Assembly: GCA_024689005.1 (NCBI GenBank)
Contig: JAILDU010000043.1
Coordinates: 1-64,000 of the forward strand
Direction of reading: 5' to 3'
Source: Paludibacteraceae bacterium
GTDB taxonomy: Bacteria > Bacteroidota > Bacteroidia > Bacteroidales > Paludibacteraceae
DNA length: 64,000 nucleotides
Shown: positions 11,901 to 21,700 of the stretch, piece after piece
How the letters are laid out: each line of letters starts with the position of its first letter
Numbering within the stretch: the first letter of the stretch is position 1
Program-made: the position numbers and the translations under genes
The notes under the pieces: generated by a model
What the model saw: only the letters and a program-made list of their open reading frames with translations
What the model was told of the DNA's origin: nothing
Databases searched by the model: none

Positions 11901-14436
11901 GCCAGTACTGTTGGACGGATCTACAATAGGAAGATCTGCCGTTACCAATATTGCTAAAAACAGTTTCTTGCTTGATAGCGCACTGCAGGATATCTTTGAA
12001 TACGAGAATAGGATGACAACGTTGGATATTGTAGAACCGGGCGTTTATACGATTGCAATGCTTTGGAAAAATGCAGGAACAGGAACGACAATCGCTCCTG
12101 CAGCCATAGACAGCGTAATCGTAGAGGAATACCTGTGTACGAAGCCTTCTAAGTTTGAATACTCGAGTCGTAGTGCCCACTCTGTAGGTATAAAGTGGTT
12201 CGCTGGTAAGTGTAAAGATTTTGAGTATGTAGTATCCCGTTATTCTAATTTAGGAAATCCTGCTCTTATAGAGGAAGAAGATAAGGTTGCATTTGGAACG
12301 CTTTCCGAAGGTCCGCAATTGAATCTTACCAATCTGAAAGCATGTACAAATTATAGTCTTTACGTACGTACGGTTTGTCCGGAGGGAACAACCGGTTGGG
12401 TAGAATATGATTTCCTCACTGCTTGTGAATTAGAAGATTTACCTTATACTGAGTCATTCAATGAGTTACCACCTTGCTGGACGTTCATTAATGCATCGTT
12501 AACCAGTGGCAATGCAGGATTGAGTAATTCGGATTATGAGGAATGGTCATATATACGTTTGAACCCCAATGGTATGGTGGTATTGCCGGAACTCAACAGC
12601 CCGCTCAACAAGGTAGGAATTGAGTTCGCAATCTTCAACATAGCTGCTAATTTAGGCGCAGTTACCCTCGGTGTAGTAGAAAACGAATGGGATGTTTCTT
12701 CATTCGAGCCAATTCAAATATATGGAACGAAGGAGACTCCGTATTCTACAGGGACTTATAACGACTGGCATTTGGAGATTTTCAATAAGATGCTCAATAT
12801 GTATCAAGGTAATGGTAGATTGTTAGCAATCAAGAATACGGGAGGAAGTGCTATTGGTATCAAGTATGTCAAATTGGCAGAGTTGGCAGAATGTATTCAA
12901 CCACAAGATGTGGAGATCACATATATTAATGCTAACGGAGCTACTATCAATTGGTTGGGCGGAACAGAAACGGCATGGGAAATCAAACTCAATGATTCTA
13001 TAATTGAGAATATATCTACTAACCCGTATGTTCTTACCGGTTTGACTCATGGTACAACCTATCAAGTCGCAGTTCGCGCTATTTGTGATGCAACTCATAC
13101 AAGTGAGTGGTCTTTACCTATATCATTCCAAACTGAGTGCGCTATAAATGCTCTGCCATTGTATGAAGACTTTGGTTCATTCCCGGATTGCAACAATCAG
13201 ACAAATAAGCCTGCGGCTCTACCTTGTTGGGAGAATCTTTACTCGCAAAACAAGATAGAGAAAATATTTGACGGAACTGCTACATTGTCTCGCCCTTCTA
13301 AAAATACGTCTTGGTCACGTCAGTGGGCTCCGAATGCTTATGGATGGGGTGGAGATGCACAGCAGTTATTCTTCTATGGAGGAAATAATGCAGAGAATAG
13401 ATATCGTTGGATGATAACACCTCAGTATGCGATTGAGGGGGATGCAACTCTCAGTTTTGACGTGCGTCAAATAGATAATCAAGGAATGAGTACTCAACCG
13501 GAAGGACGTTTCTTTGTAGCAATCTCTACAGACAATGGTGCTACATGGCAGAAAGCTAATGCGACTGAGATTACTGACATTGATTCAGTTTATACAACCA
13601 AGTCTGTATCTCTCGACAAGTATGCCGGACAAGCAATTCGCGTAGCCTTCTATATGGAAGATCTTGGTGGAAAGACTACCGCAGGTAGAGGAAGCGGTAT
13701 CTTCACGTTTATCGACAATGTGCGTATGAATTGTTCGGAGACGTATCCGATGGCAGACAATGCTTGCCAAGGCTATGACTATGAGGGCAACGGATTCGTT
13801 ATCGCCAAGGAAGATCTTCCTTTGGCCGGTAAGGATAGCACGTACTATCGTTTTGCTGCCAACACCGGCAGCGGATGCGATAGCGTAGTGGCTTTGACTA
13901 TTACCACCCACAAGGCGGCTACTGCTACGGTATATGAAACCATATGCGCAGGCGAAACCTTCGATTTCGGTCCGTACCACTTGACAGACCCGAACCCTGT
14001 AGGCACACCGTACTACATTACCGGTGAGACTCAATATGGTTGCGATTCTACTATCTATCTCTACCTGACTGTCAATCCATCGGATACAATAGCGATTGCT
14101 CCGATAGAGGTGGATGTCAACCAATTGCCATACCAGGTAGATGAGTTGTTTACCGTTCCGGCTGGTACTCCAATTGGTGATTTGGTAGAGATTGTCAAGG
14201 TTGATGCTTGTCATTTCAATCGCTACGCAGTGACGGTCAAGGATCTCGCTACCGGTTTGATCTATGTTAACAGTGATGTGGACCATGTAGATGTATATGA
14301 TATCCTTGGACGCAAGATACAGACTATAGTTCCGCAGGTAGGAGAACTGCAACTCCATCTGCCTACGGGAGTCTATATGCTTCGTACAACGATGACCGAT
14401 GGGCAAATTGCAACGCGCAAGATTTCCATTAAGTAA
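5941..14436 (+). CDS. Giant modular adhesin-like protein (2831 aa): about 10 choice-of-anchor/cleaved-adhesin-like modules alternating with FN3-like modules, type A T9SS C-terminal domain
   Basis: Signal peptide ...ILGAATVWAQ; recurring IPY.E.FE ... YIDDI.I ... C..P ... TTYYVYVQ; C-term VDVYDILGRKIQTIVPQVGELQLHLPTGVYMLRTTMTDGQIATRKISIK. Confidence 0.9.
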   Translation: MRRIFTRSLFMMLMILGAATVWAQKSVLDENFANGKPADWTTAGSYWKFQNANALFEALVQDGVDTLFAPVVSLDELTNHPSVAITYSNVANADKKNTLKVLYRESEANTWSELQTFADATDGQVDWKGQLPDGLSNVQIALAGAYLGGAETRVYRLSIENKTEAAIAPSGLRYEDLTTSSITLWWEPCTSNMFIQYNIKVSTTALTDMSAEADVLDRVGWQYTDEWYELAGLNPNTQYYAYVQYDCGDGDVSPWAELVFSTPCISINAPFAENFEGELSSCFTIIKEGSAANVSTEYAHNSTKAFKSNSVKGKNNYLILPEFKGDLKNYQVAFMAAAVDGGNTYARSVTIGVCSDATAETFTSIKTLDLPRGRQWESIVVSLKGYAGSGKYVAFKLGNADKENRIFVDDIKIERASECPKPMFAEVMEINPNSAKLKWVETGNATEWNLVVSQRPLTDPEDIELDAVKGEFAGAISSNPYVISNLQANTTYYAYLQAGCGSSGWTNAIEFKTARAVTYPYHESFDRMDPASYTNDINAIPLGWVVDDRCIELGTNYDKQYTSEIYRPFVSTSQNHDASNYVNASLLLRGASSNGYMSIAMLPAMPKDVNQMMVTFWAKATNGNHELRIGVANTQTNDLVPGQQLGANITNVGSLIIKKDEWVRYRMSLKDYIGTGRYIVFSVGTVSGTPSIYIDDIEIDDIPDCSQVTQLTTIALGTNSVKATWVDGTGATSWKVKVSSTEINPEEADGDIANATVDSKEYTATGLSMGKTYYIYVSPSCEDMWQSATVTTLVGMNVPYYNDFTDETTGSGKGAPKFWTLGNAGGTTSASYIPYVNTTAWTATTGHTIPSEIVKNSLYFYAYKNNNANAYIPYAIMPELLNADVKDLSISFYGWTSSSLTNSHTLRIGVLTNPTDMATLTEVTSVTLEEQKVAQKYIVDMSSYTGSGKYIVFYINEGNKAGYFYLDNLEVSLTGGPVRVSDVAVLESSITRTGATATWTEKGTATKWNVRVFDSEQEDPSVGTPAFSAMVENISSIDISGLSSGTTYYVYVQSIVGSQGSAWNGSSFFTLCDPFPVPFVEDWESYGSGAGKLSGCYKDTATVKVGTYAAPNATEKTGNVIQLNPSSAGQVAMLVFPEMNQPINTLQLTMKASPFSSSYIGARSHTDIGVWDGTNFEKVAEYEFNLSDQKAWDECYVDFSSYVGSGTRIALRAAYATANNSINICFDNIRIEQIPLCKKITSVEISDIDSTSAAISWAKAGNEEAWNLKVSTTKLDNPGDATADIFEGKLTEMSKALTGLVGNTTYYVYVQAVDDALGCEGAWSNPKEFTTNCQLKTIPYIEDFESYNTGSGNLPGCSFICGQDANHSYVSTGAISHTNKTKMLYLRQVTKEHNNYFVFPELVIDSVKHLQMSMQVSTGATGSTSTYFYKVGVMTDPNDPGTFVEMFTDSIVGSPNPYDRVYKFDKYAGDESGLHYGKYIALQAVEYRSSTGSLFAGSVYIDNVSIDYIETCPAPYDLVADSVGVYGVKYIWKTEDKTIAHRIRLFTKADADPDNDAYVAEQILSDSVAIFERLNSNSVYYAYVRKECSSNDLSKWSSSALCHTNCAEVQSMPYVETFEGCTAGVVPNCWTNIGSYNATVTTTAKLDGANGLSITYSKPASQSGKPHQWAVLVSPALDVNSLKDVLLCFDAKASTTGGGGLRIDAVSDNTTNAEVIPITTIEDLSNTSWTKAYIKLGDYYTSAQPYKYLRFTPIDPSTSGRTIYVDNIVLTTDMSTAFPVASLQALKVNEHELTFSFVEQTPGIDAWKVAYVGAGENLADATIIDVDTTTVTLANLSLDTNYDIYVRSESSDWVGPLTMRTTKQVATIPYETGFEDDADNALWNIYNVQTVQGAFWPNYFIFGDATECGATGNKALYVTSDGHSYSYKLSSSTVWATRDIHFAEAGTYRLKFRVKAPGNAKEDEHDEMYIRLFPAGATFRLGANADVPVLLDGSTIGRSAVTNIAKNSFLLDSALQDIFEYENRMTTLDIVEPGVYTIAMLWKNAGTGTTIAPAAIDSVIVEEYLCTKPSKFEYSSRSAHSVGIKWFAGKCKDFEYVVSRYSNLGNPALIEEEDKVAFGTLSEGPQLNLTNLKACTNYSLYVRTVCPEGTTGWVEYDFLTACELEDLPYTESFNELPPCWTFINASLTSGNAGLSNSDYEEWSYIRLNPNGMVVLPELNSPLNKVGIEFAIFNIAANLGAVTLGVVENEWDVSSFEPIQIYGTKETPYSTGTYNDWHLEIFNKMLNMYQGNGRLLAIKNTGGSAIGIKYVKLAELAECIQPQDVEITYINANGATINWLGGTETAWEIKLNDSIIENISTNPYVLTGLTHGTTYQVAVRAICDATHTSEWSLPISFQTECAINALPLYEDFGSFPDCNNQTNKPAALPCWENLYSQNKIEKIFDGTATLSRPSKNTSWSRQWAPNAYGWGGDAQQLFFYGGNNAENRYRWMITPQYAIEGDATLSFDVRQIDNQGMSTQPEGRFFVAISTDNGATWQKANATEITDIDSVYTTKSVSLDKYAGQAIRVAFYMEDLGGKTTAGRGSGIFTFIDNVRMNCSETYPMADNACQGYDYEGNGFVIAKEDLPLAGKDSTYYRFAANTGSGCDSVVALTITTHKAATATVYETICAGETFDFGPYHLTDPNPVGTPYYITGETQYGCDSTIYLYLTVNPSDTIAIAPIEVDVNQLPYQVDELFTVPAGTPIGDLVEIVKVDACHFNRYAVTVKDLATGLIYVNSDVDHVDVYDILGRKIQTIVPQVGELQLHLPTGVYMLRTTMTDGQIATRKISIK

Positions 14437-14446
14437 TCGCACTTCG

Positions 14447-14472
14447 GATAGCCCGATTGGGTTCGGGCTATC
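14447..14472 (+). terminator. Hairpin between giant adhesin and C10 protease genes
   Basis: gatagcccga-ttgggt-tcgggctatc, perfect 10-bp stem; no clear T-tract. Confidence 0.55.
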
Positions 14473-14504
14473 TGTCTATATTATTCAAACAAAAGAAAGC
14501 ACAT

Positions 14505-16883
14505 ATGAGGAGAGTTATTGTTATATTATTGGTTATGTCGGTGAATGCAGTACTATGGTCTGCCACGCGTTCGCCACAACAAGTTATGTCCATAGCCGGT
14601 AGTTTCATGCATGGCCGTGCTTCTGCCAACGGAAAACATAGCATTCCCTCAGCATCCAGTCCTCAAATAGTGTCCCAGAGCGCATCCTATTATGCTATTA
14701 ATATCGATGGTAGTTATGTGTTGGTTTCTGCGGATGACCGCTTGCCCGAGGTCTTGGGTTATAGCGATAGTGGAACTTTCGATACCGACAATATGTCGCC
14801 GGCAACGCGTTATTGGTTGGCATGCTATGATGAGGAACTGGCTTCAATCAATAATCAGCAATTGACAATGAGCAGTGCACGTCACGCGGTTCCGGCTATT
14901 GAGCCCTTGATGACAAGCAAGTGGAACCAATCTTCTCCATACAACGATCTCGCACCTATGTATAACGACAACGGAGGTCAATGTGTGACAGGATGTGTAG
15001 CGACAGCCATGGCCCAAGTGATGTATTTCTATCGCTATCCTCAAAAAGGCATTGGCAGTCACTCGTACCTGTGGATATGTACCGAACCGGCAGGAAAATC
15101 GGGCACCCTATCTGCCAATTTCGGCAATACAACTTACGATTGGGCGAATATGTTGGATTCATACCGATCGGGGTATACCGATGTGCAGTCCAATGCTGTG
15201 GCTACACTGATGTACCATTGCGGTGTGTCCATTGATATGGGGTATGGTCAATCCAGTGGCGCTTATACAGAGCAAGTGCCCGTAGCTCTAAAAAATTACT
15301 TTGGTTACGATGCCAATTATCAGCGTATTCGTAAGATTATGTACCCTGCCGATAGCCTCAATGCCATCATTGCGGCAGAGTTGTCTGCCGATAGACCCGT
15401 TATTGTTAGCGGACATAACGATGAGGGCGGTCACGCTTTTGTCTGCGACGGTTGCGATACGCGCGGCTATTTCCATATCAATTGGGGATGGGGAGGCAGC
15501 AACGATGGTTACTATCTGCTTACGGCTCTCAATCCGGGTCGTTCGCAAGGAATTGGAGGAACAACCAAAGGTTACAACAAAGGAACATCCTTTTTCGTAG
15601 GACTTCAACCGGCTCAAACCAACTCGCCTAAGGCAATCCCACAGATGGCAACCACGCGTTTCTCGGTGAGCAGCCAGTCCTTCAGTCGTGGCGCATCGTT
15701 TACTGTTTCCATCGCCCAACTTCAGAACTACGGTTTGACCGATTATTCCGGTAGTTATGGCGTGGCCCTCTACGATGAGGATGAGACAACACTGGTCCGA
15801 GTGCTCAAGCAGGTGGACAACTATTCGCTTAATGCCGGTTTCTATCGTACCTCATCAGCCGATATCACCACATCTATCCCGACTTCGACCTCTACCCTTC
15901 CGAATGGTACTTACCATCTTTGTGTGGTCTATAGGGACGCTAACTATGGTTGGATGCGTATGATGTGTACAGAAGATGATTATTACAAGACGGTAGAGCT
16001 CTCGGGCAATATGGTCACATTCTATGCCAACGATGCCGCGCCAGAACTAACACTGACTTTACCTTTGGTATTCCCAGAAGGGACAAATCCCGACTCTGTT
16101 CCCAAAACAGGAATACCCGTTTCTTTCTCAATCAGGAATACCGGTGGTACCTTCCGCGGAGATATATCTGCGCGTGTTTACAAAGGTTCTTTTGCTAAAG
16201 GTCAGTATGAGATAATGGATAGCGTTGTCATTCGCCGCAATCAAAGTCTCAGTTCTGCTTTGCAGCAGAAGTTTGATGCAGCTTTGGAATTAAATCAACA
16301 ATACAAGATGAAGTTGTGTTGGCGTGCAGGAGAAGGAGATAACTGGCATGATTTTGATGGTACATTGCCTTTCAAACTGTATGATCCCGATTACCACTTG
16401 TCGCTGACCGATACTATCCGCTTTGACCGCAACGATAGTGTACCACGTAGCAATGCTAATCTTAATTATTCGATTCGTAATACCGGTGCTCCCTTCGATG
16501 GCGAATTGCAGGTCTCGTTCTATCAGACCTATTTCTCTCGCGGCAAGAGTGAGATACGGGAAGTATATATCGGTACCAATGATACGTTAACTGGAGTGTT
16601 CTCCGGACCTCTGGAGCAGGAGGCAGGAATCTACGACGTAGTTCTCCGCTATCGAGACCAGGATGGCGATTGGCAGGATTTTATTGATATTAATGATAAC
16701 AATATAGGTGCTATCGTTGCGACGGTTTATGATGATACGGTGTCAACCGAAATTAATAATCGTCAACTATCAACTGTCAATAGTCAACTACTAATGCACC
16801 TCGGCGCGTATGACCTTTATGTAGTCATCACCCGCGAGGGGAATAAACAGAAACACAAGAAAGTATTTATACCCATTCAATGA
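14505..16883 (+). CDS. C10 family (streptopain/SpeB-like) cysteine protease with C-terminal Ig-like region
   Basis: Cys motif GGQCVTGCVATAMAQVMYFYRYP, His/Trp motif GGHAFVCDGCDTRGYFHINWGWGGSNDGYY; propeptide-like N-terminus. ORF track starts at 14457; ATG at 14505 gives signal peptide MRRVIVILLVMSVNAVLWSA. Confidence 0.88.
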   Translation: MRRVIVILLVMSVNAVLWSATRSPQQVMSIAGSFMHGRASANGKHSIPSASSPQIVSQSASYYAINIDGSYVLVSADDRLPEVLGYSDSGTFDTDNMSPATRYWLACYDEELASINNQQLTMSSARHAVPAIEPLMTSKWNQSSPYNDLAPMYNDNGGQCVTGCVATAMAQVMYFYRYPQKGIGSHSYLWICTEPAGKSGTLSANFGNTTYDWANMLDSYRSGYTDVQSNAVATLMYHCGVSIDMGYGQSSGAYTEQVPVALKNYFGYDANYQRIRKIMYPADSLNAIIAAELSADRPVIVSGHNDEGGHAFVCDGCDTRGYFHINWGWGGSNDGYYLLTALNPGRSQGIGGTTKGYNKGTSFFVGLQPAQTNSPKAIPQMATTRFSVSSQSFSRGASFTVSIAQLQNYGLTDYSGSYGVALYDEDETTLVRVLKQVDNYSLNAGFYRTSSADITTSIPTSTSTLPNGTYHLCVVYRDANYGWMRMMCTEDDYYKTVELSGNMVTFYANDAAPELTLTLPLVFPEGTNPDSVPKTGIPVSFSIRNTGGTFRGDISARVYKGSFAKGQYEIMDSVVIRRNQSLSSALQQKFDAALELNQQYKMKLCWRAGEGDNWHDFDGTLPFKLYDPDYHLSLTDTIRFDRNDSVPRSNANLNYSIRNTGAPFDGELQVSFYQTYFSRGKSEIREVYIGTNDTLTGVFSGPLEQEAGIYDVVLRYRDQDGDWQDFIDINDNNIGAIVATVYDDTVSTEINNRQLSTVNSQLLMHLGAYDLYVVITREGNKQKHKKVFIPIQ

Positions 16884-18481
16884 AACATTATAAAAAATAT
16901 TTATTAGTTGGTTTTTTATGTTTGTCAGCATCTTTACATGCTGATGTCAAGCGTGAAGGTATTCATTTTCTGACAACCGAGGCTTCTTTGGGCTATTCGG
17001 CTTTGCTTAATCAGTCAACGTTAGGAACTTCTTCCGGTTTGGCCGGAGCCAAACTGCAAGTAGGCTATGAGTTCAACTATCGTAAGTTGCTGGTCCATGC
17101 TGGTATCGAGTTTGCTTCTATCAATGACCGAGCGCGAGTACAACCCTTCGTGTTGGAAACACCATACACTATCGGTTTGTCTGCGGGGCAGCAGATGATC
17201 GAGCATTTTGAGTTCCAGTCGTTCTCCGAGACCCAGTATATAGGTCAAATCAATATTCCTCTGCAAGTCGGTGCCTGGTTTGATCGCCGATACTATTTCT
17301 TGGCAGGTGTCCGCTTGGGTTTGCCGGTACTCCATAGCGCATCTACTAAGGCGCAAGTACGAACCTACCTGACCGATCCCACTTTGATCGGTGGTCTCGG
17401 TGAGCACGAAGAGGTTCCTACACATGATGCATATACGTCCGACCTGCGTTATTCCCATGCTTGGGCAACATCTCCTATTAACGCACAAGTATCTGCCGAG
17501 GTTGGTACAGTACTCAACTCTTTTTTCGAGAAACCGCAGAAAGGTAGAAATTCATCTGCTGCGCGTGGCAAAAATGCGAAGAAACCTATCCTCTACCGGG
17601 TGGCTCTGTTCGCAGACTACGGTGTGATGTCCTGTTGCAATAATTCAGCTCCTGCTGTTGCGTTAGCTTCAGTCTCCCAACCGCGCGAGATTACTATCAA
17701 TGATTATTACCAAGCATCACAAACATCCGTCAATTCATTATTGGTGGGGGCTAAGTTTGCTGTGTTGTTTCAACTCAATATGCCTAAACCTGCCAAGCCT
17801 CTGCCTTCTTATTTTGATATCTATATCACCGATGCAGTGACAGCCAAATCCATACCTGCAAGCCTTAATATTCGCGATTTGGCTAAAAATAAATCTGTAG
17901 TCAAGGAGGCCAAGAACGGTCACGTGCGTCATCGTATTAAGGATGGTGAATACTCAATTACTGCATCCAACGAGCAATATATTGCACAATCGCTCAGTGC
18001 ATCTATGGCCGGAGAAGGTGTCATAGATACCATACGTTTTGCATTGCAACCTAAACCCAAACCGGTGGTCATAGATACCCCTATTGTTTCCATACCTATC
18101 AAGGTGGGTACCAAGGTCGTTTTGCATAATCTGTTCTTTGCAACCAACAGGACACAAATCTTACCTGAGTCCGAGGCTGCACTGGATGAGTTGTCCACGT
18201 TCATGAGCAGCAATGAGGGATTGGTTATTCGTATCACCGGCCACACGGATAATGTCGGTTCTGATCAAGCCAACCAAATTCTTTCAGAAGGTCGTGCCAA
18301 AGCAGTACGCGAGGAACTTATCAAACGCGGTATAGCTGCTGAGCGCATTGAGGCAGAAGGCAAAGGTGAGAGCGAACCGGTTGACACGAATGATACAGAA
18401 GAAGGCCGTGCGCGCAACCGTCGTGTAGAGTTCACTATCATCTCCACCGGCGGAGCGGATATTGAGCAAATCGCTGAATAA
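16880..18481 (+). CDS. Outer-membrane barrel protein with one carboxypeptidase-regulatory-like domain and C-terminal OmpA domain
   Basis: NLFFATNRTQILPESEAALDELSTFM...GHTDNVGSDQANQILSEGRAKAVREELIKRG...GKGESEPVDTNDTEEGRARNRRVEF (OmpA C-terminal peptidoglycan-binding motif). Confidence 0.88.
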   Translation: MKHYKKYLLVGFLCLSASLHADVKREGIHFLTTEASLGYSALLNQSTLGTSSGLAGAKLQVGYEFNYRKLLVHAGIEFASINDRARVQPFVLETPYTIGLSAGQQMIEHFEFQSFSETQYIGQINIPLQVGAWFDRRYYFLAGVRLGLPVLHSASTKAQVRTYLTDPTLIGGLGEHEEVPTHDAYTSDLRYSHAWATSPINAQVSAEVGTVLNSFFEKPQKGRNSSAARGKNAKKPILYRVALFADYGVMSCCNNSAPAVALASVSQPREITINDYYQASQTSVNSLLVGAKFAVLFQLNMPKPAKPLPSYFDIYITDAVTAKSIPASLNIRDLAKNKSVVKEAKNGHVRHRIKDGEYSITASNEQYIAQSLSASMAGEGVIDTIRFALQPKPKPVVIDTPIVSIPIKVGTKVVLHNLFFATNRTQILPESEAALDELSTFMSSNEGLVIRITGHTDNVGSDQANQILSEGRAKAVREELIKRGIAAERIEAEGKGESEPVDTNDTEEGRARNRRVEFTIISTGGADIEQIAE

Positions 18482-18497
18482 TTCTCTGTTTCCGTCC

Positions 18498-18544
18498 ATT
18501 TCAATCAGGTGCGCGGATTGACAGTCTGCGCACCTGATTGAAAT
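18498..18544 (+). terminator. Strong intergenic hairpin downstream of OmpA gene
   Basis: atttcaatcaggtgcgc / gcgcacctgattgaaat, 17-bp perfect arms extendable with G-U pairs. Confidence 0.75.
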
Positions 18545-18605
18545 AGTATATTTGCAATCTCTGCTTGACAAAATTAAAAAAAATCGTTCTTTCTCCGTCA
18601 AAATG

Positions 18606-18637
18606 TTGGACGCAGAGATATTTTGTGCTAACTTTGC
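18606..18637 (+). promoter_or_regulatory. Bacteroidetes-type promoter for the 3285-aa gene
   Basis: TTG (18606-18608), 20-bp spacer, TAACTTTGC. Confidence 0.75.
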
Positions 18638-18735
18638 GGCCTATTTTTGTGTTTAATGAACATTTTGTGCTCTTTTTGGCAAAAATATAGCATTTGTGAC
18701 AACTTGTAAGGTGTAATTCTTAGGTATTAGTTAGT

Positions 18736-21700
18736 ATGAGAAAAAAATTGTATAGCATGTTGGCGGCTATAGTAGCTGCGACAATGAGTCTCAGTGCCCA
18801 GACTGTAGTGATTGACGAAGGTTTTGAGAATGGAATCCAAGAAGATGTGTGGACCCAAGAGTTTGTCTCGGGTCATATGGCTTGGTCGGTAGAGAGTGTT
18901 GATGACAATCTTTCATATCCTGCTACTGTATTTCAGGGCACGCATCGTGCCTATCTTCGCAATACAACGGGGCAAACCCAAGGCTATGTTACCCGCCTGG
19001 TCAGCAAGGTGATGGATCTTAGCCCGGATGCAATATATCGCCCGGAGTTGATTTTCTCATATGCAAATCCGCGCTGGGGAGCGTATCGTGATACACTCCG
19101 TGTTCTTTATAGAACTTCACAAACAGATAAATGGCAACTTATCAACGAGTATTCTAGGGGTACTACTAATTGGGAAAGAGTAGTTCTCCCTTTGCCAAGT
19201 GTGAGTTCCACTTGCCAAATTGCTTTTGAGGCATCAGAGAGTTTAGGTCGAGGTATCGTGTTGGATAGTGTTTTGCTGCGTTCTGAGCCGTTGTGCACTG
19301 TCCCGTATGATCTCGGAGTTGTTAACAAAGGAGCCGGTCGTGTAGAAGTCTATTGGATGGCTAGTTGGGATGCTTATTTTTTTGAGTTGATTGTAAGCAA
19401 AGAAAAAATCAATCCCAATGAGGTAGAATCTGTTGATCCGTCTGTGATTGCTTATCACGGGCAGGTCGATGGATGGACTTTTTCTCACGATCTTACATTG
19501 ATTCCAGGCGAGACATACTACATGTACGTCCGCTCCTTGTGTGACCGAGAGATAAGCGCTTGGAGTAGTGAGACATCTGCGGATGGTCCGTTCCAATTCC
19601 GTGTCCAAACTACAGCGCAAGTTCCCTATAATTGCACATTTTCTATACCGAGTACAGCCGCTGACCAAGCGCACGAACCCGGTTGGAGTTGGGGAAATAA
19701 TTTGGGAACAATTGACCCATATGTAAATTCCAAGACAACCAACAAGGCAACACTTGCATGTTATTCTCCTGATTCTACATCTTGCCTTATATTTTCGGGT
19801 GCAGATGCTAATCCCGAAACAGCCATTCCATATGGATCGTATGCTTATGCCGCTACGCCGGCGATGGTTGATTCGTTGAATACAAATTTCTCACTCTCTC
19901 AGTGTCAGGTCCGTTTCTGGAGTACGGTATATACATATGCGGGGCGTCAGTATGGACGTAGTTTGATAGTGGGAGTCATGGACAATCCTGAGGATATCAC
20001 TACCTTCGTCCCTATTGACACAGTTTATGTGTTGAACTCCAAGACATTTGTTGAGAACGTTGTTGATCTCTCTTCCTATCGTGGCAAAGGAGAATATGTG
20101 GGATTTAAGAGCCATTCTGATAAGCCAAACCTTATCTATATTGATAATGTAACGGTAGAGTATCGTCCTGCTGTGAACAAGGTTACGAAGATTTCCGTTA
20201 ACCCGCGCGATACCTATGCCGATATTACTTGGAAGGGCAATGCTTCCTCATATAATGTGCTGGTTACCAATACGGAGGTAGATCCGGCAAATCCTGCATC
20301 TACTGCCGTTGTCGCTAGAGCTAATGTAACAACTAACAATTACCATTGTGAAGCACTTGAGCCGGATCATACATGGAAAAAACCATACTATGTTTATGTC
20401 CAGGCCGTAGGAGCGGAATGGTCTAATAGATGTCCGTTTATTACGATTGCATCCAAACGTACATTGCCGTACAAGTTTGATTTTGAGCAAACTCCCGGTA
20501 CAACAGGGATGAGTTTGTTTAGTAATAATTCCGTCTATCCTCAGACCACAACAACCAATTATTATAAGGGTAGAAAATGTTTGTATCTGAGTAAGGTTGC
20601 AGGCATGGATACTTGGGTCACATTGCCGATGGTTGATAATTTGGATAGTACACAAGTCAAATTTTATCTCAGCGGTTCTAACCAATATACACGTTCACAT
20701 GCTATTGTGGGTGTAATGACTAACCCAATGAATATCAATACATTTATCCCGGTAGCAGATTTCAAGTTGTCTGCTAGAGGTTATTCAATGTGCTACGCCA
20801 ATTTCAAAAATTATTCCGGACCGAATGGAGTCATTGCTATTGTTTGGGGAGACGTGGCTGGCATGTCGCAACCTACGATGAATTATATAGACGAATTGAG
20901 TGTGGAGTCATTGCTTGATTGTATCCCCCCTGAGCACGTACAATTAGATGTGCTTCCTGATTCGATGACTATCCGTTGGGACGCTAGTCGGGCAGATAAT
21001 TGGGATGTCGTGATATCTCGCAATGCCTTGAGTGCTGACCAGAAGGAACTAGAATTGGCAGAGTTGTCCGCACTAAACTCTGTGGTATATGCCAATACAC
21101 TGACATGGGACCAACCGACCCAGAATCCTACTTTTGGTTTCGGTGGACTTACTCCGCATACTAACTATTATTTCTACGTACGTACGGGTTGTTACGGTGA
21201 AACTACATGGTGGACCGAGTATCAATTCGAGACTCCATGTAGAGATGCTGCATTCCCATTTAGAGATGATTTTGATAGTTACGCTAATGGTGCTACAGAG
21301 ATTGGATGTTGGAAACTAAAGAACTATAAGGGCGTTGGCTATCCTAAAGTATTAAGCGTCAGTTCAAATAATCTGCTTAACTTGGTGTCTAGTGATTCCA
21401 AGGATCGTAGTCTTGCTGTCATGCCACCGGTCGATGGAGACCTTAGTGATATGATGCTTGTGTTCGAGACGCGTTCGAGAGAACTGCGAAGTACCAAGTC
21501 TGTAATTCATGTGGGCACAATAGGTAATGTTGATGACCCCGATTCGTTTGTTCCGTTTGCTACTATAAACAACTCTGTTGGCGAAATCAATACTGTGAGA
21601 CTATTCCTGTCGGACTATAATTTAGTTCACAATCAGATTGCATTCTCATCCGGTGTTAAAGACAGAGAGGTAACCAGTGACGTAGTAATTGATAACGTAG

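Noticed and set aside
13585-14442. 285-aa minus-strand ORF
   Set aside because: Lies fully opposite the T9SS C-terminal part of the giant adhesin; no motifs, no plausible promoter, low-complexity Ile/Arg-rich translation.
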